18,797 bases of DNA, taken from assembly GCA_036939355.1 (NCBI GenBank), contig JALLAP010000486.1, positions 1 through 18,797 on the forward strand, given 5' to 3'. Source of the DNA: Thalassiosira profunda (lineage: Eukaryota; Bacillariophyta; Thalassiosirophyceae; Thalassiosirales; Thalassiosiraceae). The position numbers and the translations under genes were made by a program. Below are positions 9,701-17,239 of this stretch, piece by piece (the stretch's first letter is position 1; every line of letters starts with the position of its first letter). The notes below the pieces were generated by a model. That model saw only the letters and a list, made by a program, of their open reading frames with translations, was not told where the DNA came from and made no database searches.

Positions 9701-9752
9701 GCGGTCCACTGGAGATGGCAACATGTGCGCCGGAGGGCAATGCGAGTTGTAG
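6733..9752 (+). CDS. TRP-like cation channel, interrupted by two assembly duplications
   Basis: Starts at ATG 6733 in a GCAGCCATGG context. Two N-flanked 72-nt duplications each shift the frame; counting each block once gives one 957-aa frame. Residues 1-200 are acidic and low-complexity. An ankyrin-like stretch lies near 203-250 (LHKACASEDIELEELRDIL, then a GDYPAHIFA unit). The ion-transport core follows: S1 near 534-553, S2 569-590, S3 608-627, S4 634-655, S5 662-688, a pore loop TPLQTYLGMYGILIGAMEIS (720-739) and S6 745-775 ending LVNILIAIVTREYEKAQ, a TRP-family hallmark. G734-A-M-E737 is the candidate selectivity filter, aligned with GMGD of TRPV1. S4 lacks the regular Arg spacing of voltage sensors. 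A further strongly hydrophobic segment lies at 856-886 after S6, not typical of TRP channels. It is probably a plasma-membrane or endomembrane calcium-permeable channel; gating is unknown. Confidence 0.82.
7715..7859. repeat. 72-nt perfect duplication around a single N (assembly artefact 1)
   Basis: Bases 7715-7786 and 7788-7859 are identical over 72 nt, with one N at 7787. The extra 73 nt shift the frame of the TRP-like channel gene by one base. The 72-nt length is shared with the other three N-flanked duplications in this window, pointing to contig-end overlap and not gene duplication. Confidence 0.95.
8802..8946. repeat. 72-nt perfect duplication around a single N (assembly artefact 2)
   Basis: Bases 8802-8873 and 8875-8946 are identical, separated by the N at 8874. 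The repeated block encodes most of S5 of the channel, so read literally it would duplicate that helix and break the frame. Counting it once restores a normal S5-pore-S6 order. Confidence 0.95.
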
Positions 9753-10029
9753 TAGTTGTAGTAGAAGCCACCACGATAAATAATGTAAACTACGAAGTAT
9801 GACGCGGTCTGAGTCGTTACGACAAAATGGCTGAAGATTCGGCAAGATTCTTCTTGTCTTTGCTAACCACTCCTTCCTTCGCAGAGTCGCTTACATATGT
9901 ACTGATTCCTGCGCAAATTTGTACGACGTTTGTCGGCCAGCAATGAAGCTTGTTGTTCCTCGCTCGCGTCAAAACGACGGCCACGACCTCTCGTTCTCGT
10001 TGCCGTTGCACTTCATTCACTTTTTGCAA

Positions 10030-12162
10030 ATGGCGGCCACCATGCATCCCGTCGAGGAGGAGAGCTCGTGGAGCGGCTACCTCGCCCGCAACAGCCTCGA
10101 GGAGGCTGTCCAGGAGCCGCCTGCGCAGGGCAACCGGCGCCTCCGTCGTCTCTCCAAGGCGCACAAGTACAATGACGGAGACTTCGACCCACTCGGCCTT
10201 GAGCAACTCAAATTCGAGGAGGACCTGAAGGTGGAACGCCTCGAGCAGGATGCCGCCGACAAGAAGCAACGCAAGGCGGAGAAGAAGCGACGGAAGAAGT
10301 TCAAGGAACTCCTCCGCAATCCTGGCGTCGGCTCTCGAACGGTGCACGGCCTGATGGTAAGTTTGATGTCGTTGCGGTGCATGCACGCTCATATGTGAAG
10401 ATTGCAGTGCGAGCTCATATCGTATGAGCATGGTACGCATCTCTCGTGTCTCGTCGTATGAGTGAACTTCGGTGCATGCTCACATCATATGTTCACGTCT
10501 CACAGCCCTGCTTGCCTCACTCAGATCGACGCCGGCTCCACCGGATCTCGGATGCACGTCTACGAGTTCGAGCCCCGCGTACTCGCAACGAAGTGGGACG
10601 TCGCCGAGGCCGTCTCGGGCAAGAAGCTCAGCCATCCTAGCACCGAATCTCGGTGGACAGAGCGCCTCCGGCCGGGCATCAGTGATTTTGCCCACATCGA
10701 GAGCGACGAGAAACTTGAAGCTGCCCTCGCCAAGTACCTGGAGCCGCTGATCTCTTTCGCCAAGTCGGTGTTGCACGAGAAGGCAGATCAGTTCGATGAG
10801 TTTCCGATCTTTCTCAAGGCGACGGCAGGTTTGAGGACGATCCCGTCAGAGAAACGACAACGCGTGATTTCTACGGTGCGAAAGCTGTTTTCCAACGAGA
10901 CGTACTGCCCGTTTTGGGACGAAAAGGAACGCGTGCGGGTGATCAGTGGAGAGGAAGAAGCAGTTTACGGATGGGCGGGGATCAACTACTTGATGGGCAA
11001 CCTAATGCAGGCCTCCGAAGGAGCAGGAGAAGCCAACGGCGGAGCTATCCAAACGTATGGAGCGTTGGATATGGGCGGAGCCTCGGCCCAGATCAGCTTC
11101 TACCAACCCGAGGGTAACGTGATGAGCGGCCTGTTCAAACTGCAGGTCGGACAGGGGAAGCACTGGAACGTCTACGCCCACAGTCACTTGATGTTTGGCA
11201 TCAACATGGCAGAGACGAGGAGGAAGGCGCGCCTGGTACAGAACGCTGATGCCAAGGCACGGCTGGTCGATGGCGTTTACGATCCGTGCCTGCCCGGAGG
11301 CGGGCGCCTGGAGTTCAAGACGCGCGTCCACTACGACGAGAATGGTGTTGAGACATGGGATGCATCGGTGGACGACTTTGCAATAACTGACGCCGGGACG
11401 TACCATGCAGTGCTGGTCAACGAGGAGGCGACGGGCGACTGGAGCAAGTGCAAAGCGCTGGCGCGGGATGTCCTCAACGAGAAGAAGAACGATTGGTGCG
11501 AATTCTCCCATCTGGGCCAATGCTCATTTGCCGGCGTCTATCAGCCCGAGATCCCGACGCAAGAGGCATCCTTTGGTGAATTCTACGGCTGCTCCAATTA
11601 CTTCCACACCTTTCAGTTCCTGCAACTGCCACGTCGCTCGAGCCTCAAAGAGATCGAGGAGAGGGGCCAGATCGTGTGCTCACAGAGCTGGGCAGGCTTG
11701 AAAGAGTACAATGCGAACAACGCGAACATTACTTTGATGGAGGATGAGCTGGCTTCCTACTGCTTCCATGCAGCCTATGTCCACGAGATACTCAGGCACG
11801 GATATGGCTTCCGGGAGAGCGACCACATTATTGCAACCGATGTCGTGCGCGGGCAAAAGATTGGTTGGGCTCTTGGCTCGATTTTGTACGAAATCAATAC
11901 ACTGCCGTGGGATTACCTCCAGATGCACGGCCGGCACCACATTGCCCAGCGGCAGAAGGGTGCTTTTCTTGATACCTGGGGTGGCGATTTCTCGCGCTTC
12001 GTGGCCCTTGTTGCATTCGTTGCCCTCCTCGGGGTGGTGCAAGTCATCCGGTTGCATCGGCGTGCGTCGCAAAGCAGTTGGAAGGAGGGGTATGAGACTG
12101 TTTCCGACACAGAGGATAGTATCGAAATTGAGAAGTTGACGCACCACGCATCCCAGGCGTAG
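10030..12162 (+). CDS. GDA1/CD39-family apyrase (nucleoside triphosphate diphosphohydrolase), two exons
   Basis: Exon 1 is 10030-10356 and exon 2 is 10525-12162, giving 654 aa. Such enzymes hydrolyse NTPs and NDPs, usually outside the cell or in the secretory lumen. All five apyrase-conserved regions are visible: IDAGSTGSR (110-118), KATAGLR (207-213), ISGEEEAVYGW (249-259) with the presumed catalytic base Glu254, LDMGGASAQ (290-298) and GWALG (556-560). In the third region the Gly that normally follows the catalytic Glu is Ala255. A C-terminal hydrophobic segment (about 599-620) followed by basic residues is a probable membrane anchor. The N-terminus is unusual: no clear anchor, but a Lys/Arg/Glu-rich, probably helical stretch (about 55-100). 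ATG codons at 10042 (CACCATGC context) and 9943 are alternative starts; the latter adds a weakly hydrophobic stretch. A probable AATAAA signal lies at 12222-12227. Confidence 0.88.
10357..10524 (+). other. Intron of the apyrase gene, with internal repeats
   Basis: 168 nt, GTAAGT donor and TCACTCAG acceptor, phase 0. It splits the first apyrase motif from its upstream strand (VHGLM/IDAGSTGSR). It holds a perfect 7-bp hairpin (GCTCATA, loop TCG, TATGAGC at 10413-10429) and two imperfect copies of a CGGTGCATGC...CATATGTxxA element at 10375-10399 and 10470-10495. Confidence 0.88.
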
Positions 12163-12541
12163 CAAGCGACAAGATGTCTAGAGAGTTGATGTGCATCCGT
12201 TGTCTAGAGAGATTGAACTGTAATAAATCTTTTAGCGCATATCGCAGATCGAATCGACGCGGGAGATCCAGAGCTTCCCAACGGTGGTCTCGGCGGCCTC
12301 TGAATCCCCGCCGTTGCCGAGGGAGCCATCGTTTTCGTCGGCCTCGAGGGCATCGATTCTGCTACGACGTACGTATGTCGAATCTGGTCGAATGGGTAGG
12401 TACGATATCTATCGTAGGTACGATCAACAGTGAAAAAGTCTTTCAGCGCTGGCGCTCTACTCTGGTAGGCCGCCGCCACCACTCCCAAACCGCCGCTCCA
12501 ACGCCGCCCCACCTCGCAGGCGCCCTCCCCTCACCCCATCC
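12163..12541 (+). promoter_or_regulatory. Intergenic region between apyrase and cyclophilin-like genes
   Basis: 379 bp without a credible gene. The first part is the apyrase 3' UTR: TGTCTAGAGAG occurs twice (12175-12185 and 12201-12211), followed by AATAAA at 12222-12227. The middle holds ACGTACGT (12367-12374) and two copies of GTAGGTACGAT (12396-12406 and 12414-12424) enclosing a TACGAT-ATCT-ATCGTA hairpin (12401-12416). The last 100 bp are C-rich and lead into the ATG at 12542; this is the presumed promoter and leader of the next gene. Confidence 0.5.
12222..12227 (+). terminator. Probable polyadenylation signal of the apyrase gene
   Basis: A canonical AATAAA hexamer 60 nt after the apyrase stop codon and well before the next gene. 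Position and sequence fit a eukaryotic polyadenylation signal. The cleavage site is not determined. Confidence 0.5.
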
Positions 12542-14179
12542 ATGGCGGCGGCGTCGAAAGCGCCCGGCGGCAATGCCGCCAAGGCGCCTCCCGCAAAGGG
12601 AAAGGAGGGCGAGGACACTCAACCACCCACCGAGGATACGCCACCCCCCACCGATTGGTTTGACTTCGACGCCGAGCCAGTCCCAACGTCTGGGCGCCTC
12701 CTGGCGCTCTATATTATCGCCGCTATTATTGCCGGGGCTATTGTCGGCGGCTACGTGGCTGTGCATTTTATCGAGGCTGAATACAGTGAGTTTGAGGCGA
12801 GCTCACAGATGTGCACACATCATCTTGTGTCCTGTGATTCTCATTTCACCCCGAACTCTTTGCAGAGAAAATCGTGACGAAGCTGCAGTCGGACCATCGG
12901 TCCTCTCTGGAGCAAAGGTTGATACAGGCCGATCGCACCGAGCGGGCATTCCAGATCAAAGCCGAGCAATACCTGACGGAGAATATCGCGGCAATTAAGA
13001 TTGCAAATGAGGGGCTGGACAAAGCATCGGCTCGGTTAAAGTTGGAACGAGACCTCCACGGGGACACCAAAAGCAAGCTGGACACAACGAGGAATGCCCT
13101 GCGGGCGGCGCAGGGCTGCGGGAGGCAGAGGGTGGAACTGCAGAACGAGCTGAATGCCGTTCAAGCCGAGCTGGATGCGACCCTGGAAGAGCTGGACCGC
13201 CGGGACGTCGAACGCGTCGAGTGCGACGAGCACCATCGCAACATGCTCTTGTGTCAGGAATCGCTGAAGGACGCGCTCACCGATCTGGGGGTGGCCCGGA
13301 CTGCGCTCCTCGACGAGGGGGCGGCCGCGACGGAGGAGCTCGCGGCGGTGACGAAGCAAAGGGACGAGATCGCGCGGCAGGTAGAGGGCCTGATCGAGGT
13401 GGAGAGGGAGTGGGAGCTCAAATTGCAAAGGGTCGAGGATCGATGCAAGGATGCCAAGAACGAGAGGGCAAAGTGGGAGAAGAGGGCAGCCACCTTGCAG
13501 GAGAGAATTGCCTATCGGAACAAACATGACGTGCTCCAACAATACGGGACCGGTCCGTACCACGTCAAAGTAACGCTGGAATTCGCATCGGAGGACGTCA
13601 GCGAGATCGTCGACACTGCCTTCTTTGTTCTGGAACTAGGCCCGTTGGAGGAGATGCCGCACACGGTATACAACGTAATGAAAATGGTCAAGGAAAAGAC
13701 GTTTGTGGACGGGACGATGATCTTGGCGCAAGAACACATTCTCGTGGGAGGGCCCGTGGATGTGCACGACAAGGAGAACAACGACGAGTTGGAACAGCGC
13801 ATGGTCCAGGGAGGGTACTTTCCCGGCGGGTTGTTGTTGTTCAATGAGCATTCGGCCGTCTTGCCACACGCTCAGTGGACGATTGGGTTCAACGAGGTTG
13901 GGGGCCCTGTATTTTATATCAATCTGCGGGACAACACAAAATTGCACGGCCCAAACGGACGTGNACGAGGTTGGGGGCCCTGTATTTTATATCAATCTGC
14001 GGGACAACACAAAATTGCACGGCCCAAACGGACGTGGAGAGGTGTGCTTTGGCAAAATCACAGAGGGCGTGCACGTGATCCAACGAGTTGTGGACATTCC
14101 GCGGGCGGCTGACGGCTCGTTCAAGACGGCAGTGTACATCGCTGACACGGAGCTGGTGGATCGAGTGCCAGCAAACTGA
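12542..14179 (+). CDS. Membrane-anchored coiled-coil protein with degenerate cyclophilin-like domain
   Basis: Exon 1 is 12542-12785 and exon 2 is 12866-14179, which includes one 73-nt assembly duplication; corrected length is 494 aa. Residues 1-50 are Ala/Pro/Lys-rich. One transmembrane helix follows (about 53-77), so a signal-anchor topology is likely. Residues about 82-300 are a long Glu/Lys/Arg-rich coiled coil. Residues about 313-494 resemble a cyclophilin-type prolyl isomerase fold: a PHTVYNVMKMV helix, VGGPV, FYINLRDN (431-438), HGP and CFGKITEGVHVIQRV. The catalytic motif is degraded. Where CypA has FHRI with Arg55, this protein reads MILA (366-369), and Gln63 appears to be Val375, so it is probably not an active isomerase and may be a binding module. 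The SET gene and ABC-F gene have plastid presequences; this one does not show an ASAFAP motif. Confidence 0.75.
12786..12865 (+). other. Intron of the cyclophilin-like gene
   Basis: 80 nt, GTGAGTTTG donor and CTCTTTGCAG acceptor, phase 1. Splicing joins ...IEAEY to KKIVTKLQSD, carrying the protein from the membrane helix straight into the coiled coil. Confidence 0.85.
13892..14036. repeat. 72-nt perfect duplication around a single N (assembly artefact 3)
   Basis: Bases 13892-13963 and 13965-14036 are identical, separated by the N at 13964. The block encodes the FYINLRDN...HGPNG segment of the cyclophilin-like domain. The 73-nt excess moves the frame from +1 to +2, exactly as needed to reach the stop at 14177-14179. 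Confidence 0.95.
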
Positions 14180-14323
14180 AAGTGGGAGCGGGCCGAATTT
14201 CCGAGGGAGCTGAGAGGCTGGAAGGATAGCAATTTATCCTTGCGATTGAAGTCTGGACAAAGTCGTCTTTGCAACATCATGCTAGCCAGCCACTTGGAGG
14301 ACATTCTCTGCAAATCTAAAGAA

Positions 14324-16939
14324 TCAGGATGCTGCGGCTGCTTCCTCCTCTTCCAATGCCTCAAGAGATTCGGCCACCTCCAGCCACTCCAGCTCCCTGT
14401 CGTCTATTTCCTCGTTGACCTTTTGCAGCTGTTCTGTCAGATCCGCCAACACCGTCCATCCCTCGTCGGCGCTGCTATCCATCTCCTTTTGCAGACCTTC
14501 TGCCTTGGCCTTGAGCTTCTCGATGGCAGGCTCGATCTTCCCCAGCTCGCGCTGCATCTTCTTGATTGCATTTGTCCGCTCAAACCGCTTCGCCTTGTCT
14601 TCTTTGTAAGACGTCTTCTTCGCGTCGTCGTTTGATGCAGAGCCGGATTCGACCCCTACTGATNGCCTTGTCTTCTTTGTAAGACGTCTTCTTCGCGTCG
14701 TCGTTTGATGCAGAGCCGGATTCGACCCCTACTGATTTCTCCTGCTCGACTAAGCACTCGGCATAGTCCGATAAGGAGCCCAGCTAGTCTTTGACCACGC
14801 CATCGCCTTCAAACACAAACAGGTGATCTGTAACCTTGTCAGTGAAAGATCTGTCGTGAGATACGATGACCAGAACGCCTTTGAAGTCAGCAAGGTAGTC
14901 TTCCAGTGCTCTCAGAGTGTCAAGATCGACGTCATTCGTGGGCTCATCGAGAATGAGGAAGTTGGGACGCTTTGTAAGGACCGATAGCAGCTGAAGCCTT
15001 CGCTTTTCACCACCAGAGAGCATAGATACTCTTTCGGGCCATCTCTGTCGTGGAAACTGGAAGGTCTTCAACAATTTCATCGCCTCCTGCGGCGCTTCCG
15101 CCATGCTCGCGCCTGTGCGAGATTCGACCCTTTCCTTCACGAAGTCCAACACGCTTTGATTTTCGTCGAGGAACGGTAAGCCCATTTGATCGTACGTTCC
15201 GAATATAACGGTCTCTCCTGTTTCTACTTTTCCGGAGTCGATGGGTTGCTGTCCAGTCAGCACTCGAATAAAAGTAGATTTGCCCACACCGTTGCGTCCC
15301 ACGATGCCAATCCTGTCTCCCTTATTGAAATCATAGCTGAAGTCACTCAGCATCTTGTTGGAGCCAAAGCTGAGAGAAACATCCCTCAACTACGGTGTTA
15401 CAGCAAACAGATGAGAGAAGCGAGTATAGCACACTGCAAGCACACTTCGTAGAATTCACCTTCAGGATATTGCCACCCAGTCTCCGCTGTCCGTCTTCCG
15501 CCAGCTCCAACGTCGGGTCCTTTACCCGCGGCTTCGTCGACTTTTCCAGCTTGTAGAATGCCTCAATTCGAGCCTTTTGCTTAGTCTGCCTCCCCTGCGG
15601 TTGCCGTCGCATCCAGTCCACTGCACATGAAGGCGATGAGATAAACAGGGAAACCTTTGCTCCACAAACGCATACTGCCATCACTCACACTCTTTCCTGA
15701 GCTTTCCCTTGGCCTCCTGAAACGCCTGATCTTCGTTGGCGAGCCGCTCCTCCTTCCCCTGCAAGTATTTCGCATACGACCCTTCGAACGAGTAGAATTG
15801 CCCTCGATCTAACTCCAGGATGCTGTTGCAGACCTCCTCGAGAAATGCGCGATCATGCGTCACCGTCAGCAGCGTCATCTTTCTCTTTTCGTTGATCAAA
15901 TCGCTCAGCCACCGAATTGCGGACAAGTCCAGATGATTGGTAGGCTCATCGAGGATCAACACGTCCGGCTCTCGCACCAGCGCCGCCGCCAACGCGACGC
16001 GTTTTCGTTCCCCGCCCGACAAGGAACTCAACGGCTGGTCCTCCAGGTGATTCACTCTAAGACGAGTCGACACCTCTTCCGCCTTGGTCATTACCGCCCA
16101 CCCGTCGTTCGCGTCCATCTTAGTAGCGGCATTTGCAAACCCATCGGGATTGGTAGCGGCATTCAGCGACGCCAGGCGGTAGTCCCGCACCACCTCATAT
16201 ACCGCATTGATCCCCGACCCCGTACCGCCCCCACCGCCGGTAGATTGCATCTGCGTCACCCCCAACAGCGCATCGCTCACGGTGACGTCGCTCGGACTTG
16301 GCGGCTCCTGCTCCACGAACGCCACCGCAATATCTTTCGGGATCTCCACCTCTCCGCTATAGGGAACGTTGTCCCTCAATCTCCCCCCATCGACATTAGC
16401 GTAGCCCGATGCCTCGGCGAGGATGCGCAAGAAGGTGCTCTTCCCGCAGCCGTTCCGCCCGACGAGGCCGACGCGGGATCCCCGGGGGAGGTTGTACGTG
16501 GCCGCGTCCAGCTGGTAGGTGTCGCCCCTAACAAACGACATTGGTGTGAATTAAACGCAGACGAAATAACTCCAGAAGGTAGCACCTTCATTTGCAACTC
16601 AAACTCACCCGTCGAAGGTGCAGGTGAGGTCGCGGGCGGTGATGGCCGGTCTGCAAAGAATGGACACAAGATGTGAGCAATTAAATTACAGGAAACAAAG
16701 TAGTGAAAGTTGCAACCCCGCTGCATCATGTGCAACCTTTCACTGCAACCTTGTTGAATCACTTACGGTACCGAGAGAACAGCGGCCGTGGCCTCCTCTA
16801 CATCGGCGGCGGAGGAGCGCAGAACGTCACAACTTCTTCGTGCGTACGCGCTCGGCCGACCGAGAGGGTGCGATGGCTGGAACGACGCTGCAAATTGGAC
16901 GAGCGCCAGCCCCACCAGCGCCACTCGTGTTGCGGCCAT
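14324..16939 (-). CDS. Plastid-type ABC-F ATPase (Uup/ABCF5-like), five exons, with an in-frame TAG
   Basis: Exons (minus strand): 16939-16767, 16650-16609, 16527-15689, 15620-15460, 15389-14324; all junctions keep frame. Exon 1 encodes a hydrophobic signal-like start and AASFQPS, an ASAFAP-type plastid motif. Two ABC cassettes without membrane spans follow: GRNGCGKST (95-103), LSGGE (241-245), LILDEPTNHLD with Asp265/Glu266; then the DWMRRQP linker (353-359) typical of Uup-type ABC-F, GRNGVGKST (436-444), LSGGE (529-533), LILDEPTNDVD with Asp553/Glu554. ABC-F proteins bind ribosomes at the E site and relieve stalled translation; this one presumably serves plastid ribosomes. Codon 607 (14786-14784) is TAG, where homologues continue. 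After counting the 72-nt duplication at 14592-14736 once, 128 further codons stay open to TGA at 14326-14324 and encode the Glu/Lys-rich coiled coil expected of the family. So the product is 606 aa, or 735 positions if TAG is an error or is read through. Confidence 0.85.
14592..14736. repeat. 72-nt perfect duplication around a single N (assembly artefact 4)
   Basis: Bases 14592-14663 and 14665-14736 are identical, separated by the N at 14664. It lies in the C-terminal extension of the ABC-F gene. Removing 73 nt puts the post-TAG frame in register with the open frame at 14557-14324. Confidence 0.95.
14784..14786 (-). other. In-frame TAG inside the ABC-F reading frame
   Basis: The minus-strand context is GTC AAA GAC TAG CTG GGC TCC. 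The preceding GDGVVKD and following LGSLSDYAE look like the continuous ABC-F segment that normally reads VV-D-aromatic-x-G-x-Y-x-x-Y. A TGG-to-TAG change is the simplest explanation. No consensus splice donor is nearby that would remove it. Confidence 0.8.
15390..15459 (-). other. ABC-F intron 4
   Basis: 70 nt, GTGAAT donor and CCGTAG acceptor, phase 0. It joins GGNILK to LRDVSLSFG, the start of the second ATPase cassette. The donor departs from the GTRAGT seen in the other introns. Confidence 0.8.
15621..15688 (-). other. ABC-F intron 3
   Basis: 68 nt, GTGAGT donor and ATGTGCAG acceptor, phase 1. It joins ...KLRKE to LDWMRRQP, which restores the conserved linker between the two cassettes. 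Confidence 0.85.
16528..16608 (-). other. ABC-F intron 2
   Basis: 81 nt, GTGAGT donor and TTGTTAG acceptor, phase 2. It joins the 42-nt microexon (PAITARDLTCTFD) to GGDTYQLDAATYN. The unspliced frame has a false ATG at 16541 inside the intron that would give a shorter protein without its first strand. Confidence 0.82.
16651..16766 (-). other. ABC-F intron 1
   Basis: 116 nt, GTAAGT donor and TTCTTTGCAG acceptor, phase 2. It separates the presequence exon (ending ...AAVLSV) from the 42-nt microexon. Confidence 0.8.
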
Positions 16940-17239
16940 CGCGGCGGGCCCCGGAAGCGTAGGCCGTCGCTGTAATCTCGGAGGCGGCCACAGGCAGAGG
17001 CAGCAGGGGGGGGGGCGGGGCGGGGGGGGAGCAGAGCAGCGACCAGCGACTCCAGCGACGAGCGAGGTAGGTAACTACGTATTTTACGTAATACCTGCAG
17101 AGGAATCAATATTTATTTGCCAGGGAACAAAGTAAGGCGTGGTAGCTCCTTCACCAACCATTTTCCCTCTTCCTTTCACATTTCACCTTGCCCTTCCGTC
17201 CACTCCACCAATCCAGCACCCCCCTCCCTAACCCACAAG
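16940..17239. promoter_or_regulatory. Divergent promoter region with a G-run and hairpin
   Basis: 300 bp between the start codons of the divergent ABC-F and SYO1-like genes. It contains G10-C-G4-C-G8 at 17006-17029, a strong G-quadruplex candidate on the plus strand; repeated CAGCGAC units at 17037-17058; and an imperfect hairpin with a TTT loop (arms 17069-17081 and 17085-17096, core TACGTA). The last 80 bp before the SYO1-like ATG are pyrimidine-rich. No gene is seen inside. Confidence 0.55.

Noticed and set aside
7793..9752. Two or three separate channel genes suggested by the broken reading frames
   Set aside because: The frame changes coincide exactly with the two N-flanked duplications, and the joined protein has a normal channel order.
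9744..9763. Short AGTTGTAGT tandem repeat after the channel stop
   Set aside because: Only about two units; too short to call a microsatellite or regulatory element.
12174..12998. 274-aa plus-strand ORF overlapping the cyclophilin-like gene start
   Set aside because: Arg/Pro/His-rich, runs through an intron and exon of a well-supported gene in another frame; a shadow frame of GC-rich sequence.
13036..13563. 175-aa minus-strand Leu-rich ORF
   Set aside because: Antisense of the Glu/Lys coiled coil, which naturally reads as Leu/Phe codons.
14645..14662. tRNA B-box-like GGGTCGAATCC on the minus strand
   Set aside because: It lies inside ABC-F coding sequence, is not a full match, and has no cloverleaf around it.
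15855..16676. 273-aa plus-strand ORF opposite the ABC-F gene
   Set aside because: Antisense shadow of conserved ATPase motifs; composition is not protein-like and no domain is visible.
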